From Winogradskyella wandonensis (GTDB taxonomy: Bacteria; Bacteroidota; Bacteroidia; Flavobacteriales; Flavobacteriaceae): a DNA stretch of 64,000 nucleotides. Below, one piece after another: positions 54,750 to 62,238 of the stretch. The translations under genes and the position numbers were made by a program. Location of the stretch: the NCBI RefSeq assembly GCF_004346845.1, contig NZ_SMGI01000002.1:62001-126000 (forward strand), read 5' to 3'. Positions within the stretch are counted from its first letter, which is position 1. Every line of letters starts with the position of its first letter. Under the pieces are notes generated by a model. That model was not told where the DNA came from, did no database searches, and saw only the letters and a program-made list of their open reading frames with translations.

Positions 54750-55741
54750 CCTACATAGTCTAGAATTAACTTGTTGAATTCTGAAGATTTATCAATGTTT
54801 ATCTCTATGGGAATATAAAACAATGTCTTCAGGAGACTTTCTTCAGTTAATAGGCGCATATAATCTTTTTCAGTAGTAAGTATAATTTCTTTCTGCTCCA
54901 ACAGTTCAATATCCTTTAGCGTAAAATTATAATGATCACCATATTCTACATGCTGAAAATCTAATGCTTTCGATTTTAAATACTCCACTAGCGGGTTTGC
55001 ATTAGCTATGCCAGTAACAAGTGTAAAATGCCCAAGCGATTCTAAAAGCTTCTTCTCTGTAGCCGAAAATACCATATCGCTGTATGCAATATGACTAAAA
55101 AATACGTGTTGATATGTTTTAGGAGAAATTTGACTAATTATATTCTGCTTTTCAGCATCATCCAGTTTAGAAGGACATTTGGTAATTACAATAGCATCAG
55201 CACGCTTTGCACCAGAACGAGGCTCTCTTAAATTTCCTGTAGGTAATACCATATCTTTTGTATAAAGATTGTGGTATGAACTTAATAAAATATTAAATCC
55301 TGCTTTTACTTTTCTATGCTGATAAGCATCGTCTAGCAGAATAACGTTAGGTTGCGGTTCTAACGTTCTTAATTGTTCTATACCATTTTGCCTATCTTCA
55401 TCTACAGCGACGTAGATAGAATCAAACTTGTTATAAAACTGAAAAGGCTCATCGCCAATAGTATCTACATTTTCATCGTCGTCTGCCAACAAAAAACCCT
55501 TAGTAATACGTTTATAACCACGGCTTAATGTGGCTACCTTTTTATTAGATAAAAGTCGAATAAGATATTCTATCATTGGTGTTTTCCCTGTACCGCCAGT
55601 ACTTAAATTTCCCACACAAATCACAGGAAAATCATAAGATTTCGAAGCTTTTACACCAGAATCATACAATCTGTTTCGCAACCATGTTACCAAATAGTAA
55701 ATCGGCACAACCGGAAATAATAGGATTCTAAGGAATTTCAT
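54746..55741 (-). CDS. lpxK: Tetraacyldisaccharide 4'-kinase LpxK
   Basis: The 331-residue enzyme phosphorylates the lipid A disaccharide at the 4' position at the inner membrane. It has an N-terminal membrane-binding helix (about 5-24) and the P-loop NLSTGGTGKTPMIEYL. The RGYKR and DDAYQHRKV motifs and the ITTEKD-type VILTTEKDYMRL stretch are all conserved. Its stop codon shares a CTAG with the convergent kinase gene. It is transcribed alone. Confidence 0.93.
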   Translation of the reverse strand: MKFLRILLFPVVPIYYLVTWLRNRLYDSGVKASKSYDFPVICVGNLSTGGTGKTPMIEYLIRLLSNKKVATLSRGYKRITKGFLLADDDENVDTIGDEPFQFYNKFDSIYVAVDEDRQNGIEQLRTLEPQPNVILLDDAYQHRKVKAGFNILLSSYHNLYTKDMVLPTGNLREPRSGAKRADAIVITKCPSKLDDAEKQNIISQISPKTYQHVFFSHIAYSDMVFSATEKKLLESLGHFTLVTGIANANPLVEYLKSKALDFQHVEYGDHYNFTLKDIELLEQKEIILTTEKDYMRLLTEESLLKTLFYIPIEINIDKSSEFNKLILDYVG

Positions 55742-55772
55742 GATAACGAAAGTAATATATATCTTTAATATT

Positions 55773-55780
55773 TATATTTG
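55773..55780 (+). promoter_or_regulatory. Putative -7 element for the Nif3-like gene
   Basis: TATATTTG lies 17 bases upstream of the ATG at 55798. Confidence 0.45.
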
Positions 55781-55797
55781 AAAAAAAGACAAATTCA

Positions 55798-56913
55798 ATG
55801 CTTGTACAAGATGTTATTAATCAATTACACGAATTAGCGCCACTAGCTTACGCAGAAGATTTTGATAATGTCGGGCTCCTTGTAGGAAACAAAAACCAAA
55901 AAGTTAGTGGCATTTTAGTAACACTAGATACTCTTGAAACAGTTGTTGATGAGGCTATTGAAAACGATTGCAATCTTATTGTAAGTTTTCATCCTATAAT
56001 ATTTAGCGGCTTAAAAAAGCTTACTGGCAAAACCTATGTAGAACGTGTAGTTATAAAAGCCATTCAAAACAACATCGCCATTTTTGCTATTCATACAGCT
56101 TTAGATAATGCGCTAAATGGGGTAAACTCAATTATTTGCGACCAATTAGGACTTACAAACAAGAAAATATTAATTCCACAAAAAGGAACCATAAAAAAAT
56201 TAACAACCTACGTACCAAAGGCTAATGCCGATGACCTAAGACAGTCCTTATTTAAAATAGGTGCTGGTAGCATTGGCAACTACGATAATTGTAGCTTCAA
56301 TACCGATGGTATAGGCACGTTTAAGGGTAACGAAGACTCAAATCCGGTGGTTGGCAAGATAGGGCAACTTCAAAAAGAAGAAGAAACTCAGCTTAATATT
56401 ACGTTTCATAAACATTTGGAATCTCAAGTCATAAAAACCTTACTCTCAGAACATCCATACGAAGAGGTTGCTTACGAAATTACGACTCTAGAAAATACCA
56501 ACCAACATATCGGGATGGGCATGATTGGTGAGTTAGAAAAGCCTCAGCCTTACAAAGACATACTTTTATTTGTTAAGATACAAATGAATTGTGGCATAAT
56601 TAGGCACTCTGCTTTATTAAAAAAATCCGTAAAAAAAATTGCAGTCCTTGGTGGTTCTGGTGTTTTTGCAATTAATGCCGCAAAAGCCGCTGGTGCTGAC
56701 TTGTTCTTAACAGCAGACCTTAAATATCACGATTTTTTTACGGCCGAGGATAATATAGTAATCGCAGACATTGGACATTATGAGAGTGAGCAGTTCACAA
56801 AAACGTTTTTAGTAGACTATCTCTCGAAAAAAATTACTAATTTTGCGCCTGCCTTACCGTCAGGTAGGGTAATTTTATCAAACACAAATACAAATCCGGT
56901 AAAGTATTTATAA
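55798..56913 (+). CDS. Nif3-like dinuclear metal-centre protein
   Basis: The 371-residue protein belongs to the Nif3/DUF34 family of hexameric proteins with two metal ions. N-terminal ligands are in NLIVSFHPIIFSG and FAIHTALDN, and C-terminal ones in LTADLKYHDF and IADIGHYESE. A middle PII-like insert (about 125-245) is as in other long members. The biochemical role is unsettled despite the name GTP cyclohydrolase I type 2. Near the C-terminus APALPSGRVI seems inserted before SNTNTNPVKYL, coded by a small palindrome. The next gene starts 2 bases past the stop. Confidence 0.88.
   Translation: MLVQDVINQLHELAPLAYAEDFDNVGLLVGNKNQKVSGILVTLDTLETVVDEAIENDCNLIVSFHPIIFSGLKKLTGKTYVERVVIKAIQNNIAIFAIHTALDNALNGVNSIICDQLGLTNKKILIPQKGTIKKLTTYVPKANADDLRQSLFKIGAGSIGNYDNCSFNTDGIGTFKGNEDSNPVVGKIGQLQKEEETQLNITFHKHLESQVIKTLLSEHPYEEVAYEITTLENTNQHIGMGMIGELEKPQPYKDILLFVKIQMNCGIIRHSALLKKSVKKIAVLGGSGVFAINAAKAAGADLFLTADLKYHDFFTAEDNIVIADIGHYESEQFTKTFLVDYLSKKITNFAPALPSGRVILSNTNTNPVKYL
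56852..56869. repeat. Small palindrome inside the Nif3-like gene
   Basis: CCTTACC-GTCA-GGTAGGG forms a 7-pair stem (one G-T) inside the reading frame, near the 3' end. It may be an absorbed dispersed element, but no second copy is in the window. Confidence 0.35.
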
Positions 56914-56915
56914 TT

Positions 56916-57701
56916 ATGGCAAAAAAAGCTGAAGCTACTGTAGAAGAACGTTTAAGAGCATTATACGATTTACAACTAATCGATTCTAGAGTAGACGAAA
57001 TAAGAAACATCAGAGGAGAGCTTCCTTTAGAAGTAAGAGATTTAGAAGACGATGTTGCAGGCCTTAATACAAGATTAGAAAAACTTAATGATAGCCTAGA
57101 GACTTTAGACCAAGAGATTAAGGCAAAGAAAAACCAAATCGAAGAGTCTAAAACATTAATCTCTAAATATTCAGAACAACAACAAAACGTTAGAAATAAC
57201 AGAGAATACAATTCTTTAAGTAAGGAAATTGAGTTTCAGGAATTAGAAATTCAGTTAGCCGAAAAGCATATTAAAGAATTTAAAGCGCAAATCGAGCAAA
57301 AGAAAGAAGTTATTTCTGAGACAAAAGACAAACTAAAAGAGCGCACAGAGCACCTTAAGCACAAAAAAGGTGAGCTGGACGAAATTCTTAAAGAAACTGA
57401 AAAAGAAGAGAAAGCACTGATTGAAGAATCTGAGAAATTTCAGAAAAAAATCGAAGAACGATTAGTAGTAGCTTACAAGCGCATTAGAAATAATGTAAAA
57501 AACGGATTAGCTGTTGTACCAATCGAAAGAGGTGCGTCTGGTGGGTCATTTTTTACAATACCACCACAGGTACAAGTTGAGATTGCTGCACGTAAAAAAG
57601 TAATCACTGACGAGCATAGTGGTCGTATTTTAGTAGATGCTGCTTTAGCAGAAGAAGAAAAAGAAAAAATGGATAAATTATTCGCTAAGCTTAGCAAATA
57701 A
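56916..57701 (+). CDS. CdsZ-like coiled-coil protein whose zinc ribbon has lost its cysteines
   Basis: The 261-residue protein has a long coiled coil (about 25-190) and the C-terminal segment of the C4-type zinc-ribbon family. The segment is otherwise intact (LAVVPIERG, IPPQVQVEI, GRILVD). The four metal cysteines are replaced: CxxC positions 208/211 are Ser and Ser, and 232/235 are Asp and Ser. Zinc binding is therefore lost. The family is linked to secretion or RNA metabolism without a firm role. It is coupled to the Nif3-like gene, a neighbour often kept. Confidence 0.85.
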   Translation: MAKKAEATVEERLRALYDLQLIDSRVDEIRNIRGELPLEVRDLEDDVAGLNTRLEKLNDSLETLDQEIKAKKNQIEESKTLISKYSEQQQNVRNNREYNSLSKEIEFQELEIQLAEKHIKEFKAQIEQKKEVISETKDKLKERTEHLKHKKGELDEILKETEKEEKALIEESEKFQKKIEERLVVAYKRIRNNVKNGLAVVPIERGASGGSFFTIPPQVQVEIAARKKVITDEHSGRILVDAALAEEEKEKMDKLFAKLSK

Positions 57702-57721
57702 TTTTCTAATACAGTTTTAGC

Positions 57722-57752
57722 AAAGCCTCTGATAATCAGAGGCTTTTTTAAT
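57722..57752 (+). terminator. Terminator after the CdsZ-like gene
   Basis: GCCTCTG and CAGAGGC pair around ATAAT within AAAGCCTCTGAT (57722-57733) and ATCAGAGGCTTT (57735-57746), followed by T residues. Confidence 0.85.
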
Positions 57753-57873
57753 ACATAGCTTTTAAGATTCAGTCTGTTTTCACGGCAATTCGGGATAACA
57801 TCAACATCTCTGATTATATATTCTCGACTACCTACTTTAGCATAATTTTAAAACCTTTAAAATTAAGGTTGGT

Positions 57874-57881
57874 TAACTTTG
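57874..57881 (+). promoter_or_regulatory. Putative -7 element for msrA
   Basis: TAACTTTG lies 31 bases upstream of the msrA ATG at 57913. Confidence 0.5.
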
Positions 57882-57912
57882 TTCGACTATTGAAAAAGAA
57901 AACAAAAATCCC

Positions 57913-58578
57913 ATGAAAAAACTCATTCCTATTTTAGGTGTTGCCCTATTATTTAGCTGTAATAATGCAGCTCAGAATATTACCGAAAAACAACAAGCTG
58001 TTATTAATGCAGAGCCAATTGAAGTACCCTTAAAAGACGGTAAAGCCCGAGCCTATTTTGCCAGCGGCTGTTTTTGGTGTGTCGAAGCCATTTACGAAAG
58101 CGTAGAAGGTGTAGAAGAATCTATAAGTGGCTATTCTGGCGGCTGGACCGATAACCCTACTTACGAAGCCAGCAACACCGGACGCACAGGACATGCCGAA
58201 GCTGTAGAAATTATTTATGACCCTAACGTCGTAAGCTTTGCCACTTTAGTAGATGTCTATTTTGCATCACAAGACCCAACACAAGTTAATGGTCAAGGTC
58301 CAGATAGAGGCTCGCAGTATCGTTCCATTATTTTTTATCAGAACGATGAGCAAAAGAAAATTATTGAAGAAAAGAAAGCAGCATTAGCAAAAAAACTCGA
58401 TGCTAAAATTGCTGCAGAAATATATCCCTTTCAAAAGTTTTGGGTAGCGGAAGACTACCACCAAGATTACGAAAAACTACATCCTAACCAGCGTTACATA
58501 CAAGCTGTGTCGATACCAAGATTAAAGCGATTTCAGGCAAAAATGCCAGAAGTGCTAAAGAAAAACGCAAAGCATTAA
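57913..58578 (+). CDS. msrA: Peptide-methionine (S)-S-oxide reductase MsrA, lipoprotein form
   Basis: The 221-residue enzyme reduces methionine-S-sulfoxide in proteins. Catalytic GCFWC lies at 52-56 (Cys53), followed by the MsrA stretches SGYSGGWTDNPTYE, GHAEAVEIIYDP and DRGSQYRSIIFY. A lipobox (LLFSC, Cys16) predicts export and lipid anchoring, so it acts in the periplasm. Resolving cysteines at the C-terminus are not evident; the tail ends KKNAKH. It is monocistronic with its own -7 box and terminator. Confidence 0.93.
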   Translation: MKKLIPILGVALLFSCNNAAQNITEKQQAVINAEPIEVPLKDGKARAYFASGCFWCVEAIYESVEGVEESISGYSGGWTDNPTYEASNTGRTGHAEAVEIIYDPNVVSFATLVDVYFASQDPTQVNGQGPDRGSQYRSIIFYQNDEQKKIIEEKKAALAKKLDAKIAAEIYPFQKFWVAEDYHQDYEKLHPNQRYIQAVSIPRLKRFQAKMPEVLKKNAKH

Positions 58579-58583
58579 AACAT

Positions 58584-58615
58584 AAACCCGTTAGAAATTC
58601 TAACGGGTTTTTTAT
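58584..58615 (+). terminator. Terminator after msrA
   Basis: AAACCCGTTAGA (58584-58595) and TCTAACGGGTTT (58599-58610) form a perfect 12-pair stem with loop AAT and a T tract. Confidence 0.88.
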
Positions 58616-58671
58616 TTTTAGTATTTTGGTTTAGATATAAGTGATATATCACTACCATTATTGATATAATT

Positions 58672-58686
58672 ACGTTGTACAACATT
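58672..58686 (+). repeat. Flanking palindromic repeat, left copy
   Basis: ACGTTGTACAACATT contains the perfect palindrome GTTGTACAAC and starts 20 bases before the lipoprotein gene. It matches the right copy at 59424-59438 in 13 of 15 bases. Confidence 0.55.
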
Positions 58687-58691
58687 AAAAA

Positions 58692-59420
58692 ATGATGCAA
58701 AAGATACTGATAACAATAATATTTGGACTTCTTTTTTCTTCTTGTCAAGAGAATGAAAAACTCAATTCACTTGAAAAGAGTACTGAAGTAAATAAATGGA
58801 ATATTGAAAAATTAAGTATTAGAGCCCGTCAACATCTTGACAGCACCAATTGGGATTTAGAATTATTAAATCAAGACATTGAAACATATAATAAGTATTC
58901 TGAGATTTTTCAGAGTTATCCTTTAAACAAATCCCCTTTTCCAATAGCTGAATATGACTATGCTGTTTCCAGTATTCCATTTGTAATTGAATTGGACTAT
59001 GTCGTTCTCAAAGGTGTTAGAATTGGAGAATACGAAAATCCAGAAAGTGAAAAGATAATCGATAAACTGACTTTGCTGATTTTAACAAATGATAAAGATT
59101 CTGAGGAAAACACACTGGTAGACTCTAGAAATTATCCTTACTTAACTGCTCAAGGAAAAATTGAGGCTAATAATAATGACTTTGATTGGGTATTTTCGTC
59201 AAGTCCAGATGGATTTTCAACTTTAATTTTGAATATGAAGCTTTTTGATTTACGATTTGGAGAAACTATTATTATTTATCCTCAAAAAGACAAATCATTC
59301 TTCTATGAACAAATTGAGGATTCACCAAATAATTACGAAAATTTCGAAGAATTCAAGAAGAAGATTATAAGTAATCCAAAAGTAAAAAATCAATTGGATT
59401 CCGAAAAGAATATTGAATAA
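58692..59420 (+). CDS. Unrecognised lipoprotein between two matching palindromes
   Basis: The 242-residue protein has a lipobox (LLFSSC, Cys18). The rest is soluble and fairly acidic. No known domain is recognised; a central part (about 95-170) could be a beta-rich fold. The gene lies between two near-identical 15-base palindromes, 5 bases from the left copy and 3 from the right, so it looks like a mobile or recently gained cassette. Start at 58692 (MMQ) or one codon on. Function unknown. Confidence 0.65.
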   Translation: MMQKILITIIFGLLFSSCQENEKLNSLEKSTEVNKWNIEKLSIRARQHLDSTNWDLELLNQDIETYNKYSEIFQSYPLNKSPFPIAEYDYAVSSIPFVIELDYVVLKGVRIGEYENPESEKIIDKLTLLILTNDKDSEENTLVDSRNYPYLTAQGKIEANNNDFDWVFSSSPDGFSTLILNMKLFDLRFGETIIIYPQKDKSFFYEQIEDSPNNYENFEEFKKKIISNPKVKNQLDSEKNIE

Positions 59421-59423
59421 AAA

Positions 59424-59438
59424 ACGTTGTATAACAAT
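59424..59438 (+). repeat. Flanking palindromic repeat, right copy
   Basis: ACGTTGTATAACAAT directly follows the stop codon of the lipoprotein gene and matches 58672-58686 in 13 of 15 positions. Confidence 0.55.
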
Positions 59439-59576
59439 CGCTATAAGTAATGACGCCGTTCTCTTCTACTTCTGAAAATCTTTTCTGATTTTCTATTCCG
59501 TTTGTATTTGCTAATTTAGATACTGAAAATAGTAACTAAATATTTACTAATTACTCAACCGATTTATTTAACGCAT

Positions 59577-60470
59577 ATGCAAAAACCATTTTTTTCAATA
59601 TTTATGTGTGCTCTATTCTTCTTTTCTAAAGGTCAGTCGGAATTAGAATCTAGATTTAAGACTGCAAATTCTAATATGGAACTTAGAAACATGTACCAAA
59701 GAATAATCTGGAACATGTCTCCTCTAAACCAATATGTCTTTGACCAAGTTAAAGGCGAAGTAAAATATCTTGTTGAGGATAATGGCTATGAGGTCATTGC
59801 AAAAACAAAAATTCTAGGAACATTAAATTTTGATGATAATACTTTCCTATGGTCAGATAAAAACCCTTCGGTTTACGATAACCAAAGTGATAAGGTCGCG
59901 GCGTTTAGAAATTCATTACCAGAAAAATACCAAAAGGACAAGTTTAAACCCAAAGGTGATATTTTAGGGAATCTATTGTCACTGTTTAGTTATGAATTGA
60001 ATGCTAACGCTTATGACCGTCAACGTCAGGATAATGTCTTAATTTTTTATACGCTGCTCGATATTACCATTTTCAAAGATGGTGAAGAAATACATAAAAT
60101 TACTCCTGATAGCTATTCGATTTCAGTTGAAAATCCTAAGTATACCAATCTTATAAAAGCATTCCATAAAGAAAAACTTGATATTAATACTAAATACAAA
60201 AACAAGAAGCTCAGTTTTGACGATGCTTTTGATGACATTGAAAACGTACATTTAAACTATTGGTTAAATGAAGACGATTATTTTTTTCCATCCTTATGTT
60301 GGCCATGTAATTTTGATGAAAAAATAGTATCGGACTGGAAAGAATTTAAAATCGATGACAACCGATATTTTGTAATGTACAAAACCTTTTTTGCGGATCG
60401 TTACGAAACATATGCCTATGAAATTGATTTAAATGCTAAAGGAACCAAAGTGATAATTAACGAGTTTTAA
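59577..60470 (+). CDS. Unrecognised secreted protein
   Basis: The 297-residue protein has a signal peptide (about 1-21, FSIFMCALFFFSKGQ). The mature part has no family that I recognise. It has many aromatic and acidic residues, a CWPC motif (about 239-242), and ends ETYAYEIDLNAKGTKVIINE. No other cysteine appears in the mature part, so CWPC could be a redox or metal pair; a thioredoxin-like fold is not otherwise evident. It follows the lipoprotein gene by 156 bases with no clear promoter or terminator. Confidence 0.65.
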   Translation: MQKPFFSIFMCALFFFSKGQSELESRFKTANSNMELRNMYQRIIWNMSPLNQYVFDQVKGEVKYLVEDNGYEVIAKTKILGTLNFDDNTFLWSDKNPSVYDNQSDKVAAFRNSLPEKYQKDKFKPKGDILGNLLSLFSYELNANAYDRQRQDNVLIFYTLLDITIFKDGEEIHKITPDSYSISVENPKYTNLIKAFHKEKLDINTKYKNKKLSFDDAFDDIENVHLNYWLNEDDYFFPSLCWPCNFDEKIVSDWKEFKIDDNRYFVMYKTFFADRYETYAYEIDLNAKGTKVIINEF

Positions 60471-60484
60471 AAATTAAGTAGAGC

Positions 60485-60513
60485 CTAAGTAAGAAAACTA
60501 TTAAATTACTTAG
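60485..60513. other. AT-rich hairpin between convergent genes
   Basis: CTAAGTAA (60485-60492) and TTACTTAG (60506-60513) pair around a 13-base loop. Lacking a T tract, it is a weak terminator candidate for either gene. Confidence 0.35.
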
Positions 60514-60518
60514 CAACT

Positions 60519-61319
60519 CTAATTCTTTGTGGCCTTTATCTCAAAAATCATAGGAAATAGTTGGTCTTTCATTTTATAAAGACCTGCCTCGGTTTTAACT
60601 AAATTAGGAAATACATCGTACGGACTTTCATCATATTCGTTTAAATAGTCTATTTGCAAACCCGCTTCAATTAGTGCGTTGACCACTTCGCCCAAACCGT
60701 GGTTCCAACCATATTCTTTACTAACCATTTTTGAGTTTTGGTCTGCATAAGTGCCTTGATATTCATCGTAAATGACCTCATCTTGGTTGTAATGGTATTT
60801 CATTTCAAGTTTGTCATCCGTGTAATCAAACATCCACAAAATAGGATGAAATTCTACGATATAAAATACACCTCCTGGCTTTAAACGTTCGGCAATCATT
60901 TGCGCCCAAGGTTTTAAATCGGGTAGCCAACCAATAGTTCCATAACTCGTAAAAACAATATCAAAAGTTTCAGATATATGCTGAGACGTATCCAAGACAT
61001 TACAGCAAACAAACTGGGCATCTAAGCCTAGTTCTTCATTTAATTGCTTAGCCAAATTTATGGCTTCATCACTTAAATCTACAGCAGTGCACTTAGCGCC
61101 CATCCTACTCCAACTCAAGGTGTCTTGCCCAAAATGGCATTGCAAATGCAATAAGGATTTTCCTGAAACATTGCCTAATGCTTTCAACTCGTATGGCATT
61201 AAAGAGCTTTTTCCAGCTTTAAAAGCTTCCATATCATACATATCGCTTTGGGCATGCACAGCTACTTTTTTGTTCCAAGTGGCTTTATTAGTTTCAAAAT
61301 AGTTAGTCGAATCACTCAT
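60519..61319 (-). CDS. Class I SAM-dependent methyltransferase
   Basis: The 266-residue protein has the Rossmann methyltransferase fold: motif I as LHLQCHFGQDTLSWSRMGAK (normally a GxGxG-type loop), the acidic residue in AVDLSDEAI, motif IV near FDIVFTSYGTIGW and LKPGGVFYIVEFHP. The target is unknown. The protein is cytosolic, and the gene stands alone with no clear promoter. Neighbours give no functional hint. Confidence 0.88.
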   Translation of the reverse strand: MSDSTNYFETNKATWNKKVAVHAQSDMYDMEAFKAGKSSLMPYELKALGNVSGKSLLHLQCHFGQDTLSWSRMGAKCTAVDLSDEAINLAKQLNEELGLDAQFVCCNVLDTSQHISETFDIVFTSYGTIGWLPDLKPWAQMIAERLKPGGVFYIVEFHPILWMFDYTDDKLEMKYHYNQDEVIYDEYQGTYADQNSKMVSKEYGWNHGLGEVVNALIEAGLQIDYLNEYDESPYDVFPNLVKTEAGLYKMKDQLFPMIFEIKATKN

Positions 61320-61362
61320 GGTTGCTTAATTTAGCATACAATTTAAATAACTTTTTCAAAAA

Positions 61363-62046
61363 ATGAGGTCGCTATTCACAATTCTATGTATCTGTTTGTT
61401 AGCTGTAAGTTGCAAATCGGATAAAAAACAAGACGCAGTAGACAACGTAAAAGAGGAACTTTCTATAGCTCAGAAAATTGCAAATGCCCACGGGTTTGAG
61501 AACTGGAAAAATGTAACCGAAGTTCAGTTTACCTTTCAAGTCGATAGAGATACCATAAAAGGAAGCGGTCGTACTTGGTCATGGTTGCCAAAAAAAGACA
61601 GCGTTTATCTAAAAGCTGGAGTTCAGGATGTAAAATACAGTCGTAGAGACCTAGATAGTCTGCCTAAAAATGCAGACAGAGCTTTTATCAATGATAAATA
61701 TTGGCTTTTAGTACCGTTTCAATTGATTTGGGATTCTGGTGCTACACTATCAGAACCCAAAAAAGCAAAAGCGCCAATTAGTAATAACGAAATGGATATG
61801 ATAACGATTCTTTATCCTAGCGAAGGTGGCTACACACCAGGTGATGCATATGACATCTACTATGACAAAGATTATTTAATTAAAGAATGGACCTTTAGAA
61901 AGGGAAATGCGCCTGAGCCTTCTTTATCTAACACCTTTGAAAATTACAAAGATTTCAATGGCATTAAAATTGCCATTGACCATAAGAAAGATAACGGCAG
62001 TTGGAATTTAAATTTTACCGACGTAAAGGTATTAACCGAAAATTAG
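61363..62046 (+). CDS. Lipoprotein of unknown function
   Basis: The 227-residue protein has a lipobox (LLAVSC, Cys17). The mature part (IANAHGFENWKNVTEVQFTF onwards) looks like a beta-rich, LolA/LppX-type carrier-like fold. Such folds bind lipid or other hydrophobic ligands, but this is only a resemblance. It starts 44 bases from the divergent methyltransferase gene and ends in a clear terminator region. Localisation at the outer membrane is an inference. Confidence 0.75.
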   Translation: MRSLFTILCICLLAVSCKSDKKQDAVDNVKEELSIAQKIANAHGFENWKNVTEVQFTFQVDRDTIKGSGRTWSWLPKKDSVYLKAGVQDVKYSRRDLDSLPKNADRAFINDKYWLLVPFQLIWDSGATLSEPKKAKAPISNNEMDMITILYPSEGGYTPGDAYDIYYDKDYLIKEWTFRKGNAPEPSLSNTFENYKDFNGIKIAIDHKKDNGSWNLNFTDVKVLTEN

Positions 62047-62136
62047 AGACTTATAGCACAATGTAAGTTTCGCGTGGGTCTTTCGACTTAAGACGTATAG
62101 CTTACATTTTCCGCCCTTGGGCGTCTATATATTTTG

Positions 62137-62167
62137 AAGGTTGTCATTTATTTGGCAACCTTTTTTT
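62137..62167 (+). terminator. Terminator after the 61.4-kb lipoprotein gene
   Basis: AAGGTTG (62137-62143) and CAACCTT (62156-62162) form a stem that runs into a T tract, about 90 bases past the stop. Confidence 0.7.
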
Positions 62168-62206
62168 ATTCAATAATCTCAGTTTAATTCTTAAGCCTTA
62201 AATCCT

Positions 62207-62214
62207 TATTTTTG
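62207..62214 (+). promoter_or_regulatory. Putative -7 element for kynU-kmo
   Basis: TATTTTTG lies 24 bases upstream of the TTG start of kynU. Confidence 0.5.
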
Positions 62215-62238
62215 TTAGACACCATAAACAACTAAACT

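Noticed and set aside
56837..57211. 124-codon minus-strand ORF across the Nif3/CdsZ junction
   Set aside because: It is antisense to two coupled, recognised genes and has a Ser/Leu-rich shadow composition.
58672..59438. Integron attC sites flanking the lipoprotein gene
   Set aside because: The flanking palindromes do not match GTTRRRY/RYYYAAC fully, and no integrase gene is in the window; only a cassette-like layout is claimed.
62090..62125. Small inverted repeat CGCCC-TTG-GGGCG-like stretch before kynU considered as a riboswitch
   Set aside because: It is only a short hairpin upstream of the lipoprotein terminator, with no conserved aptamer features.
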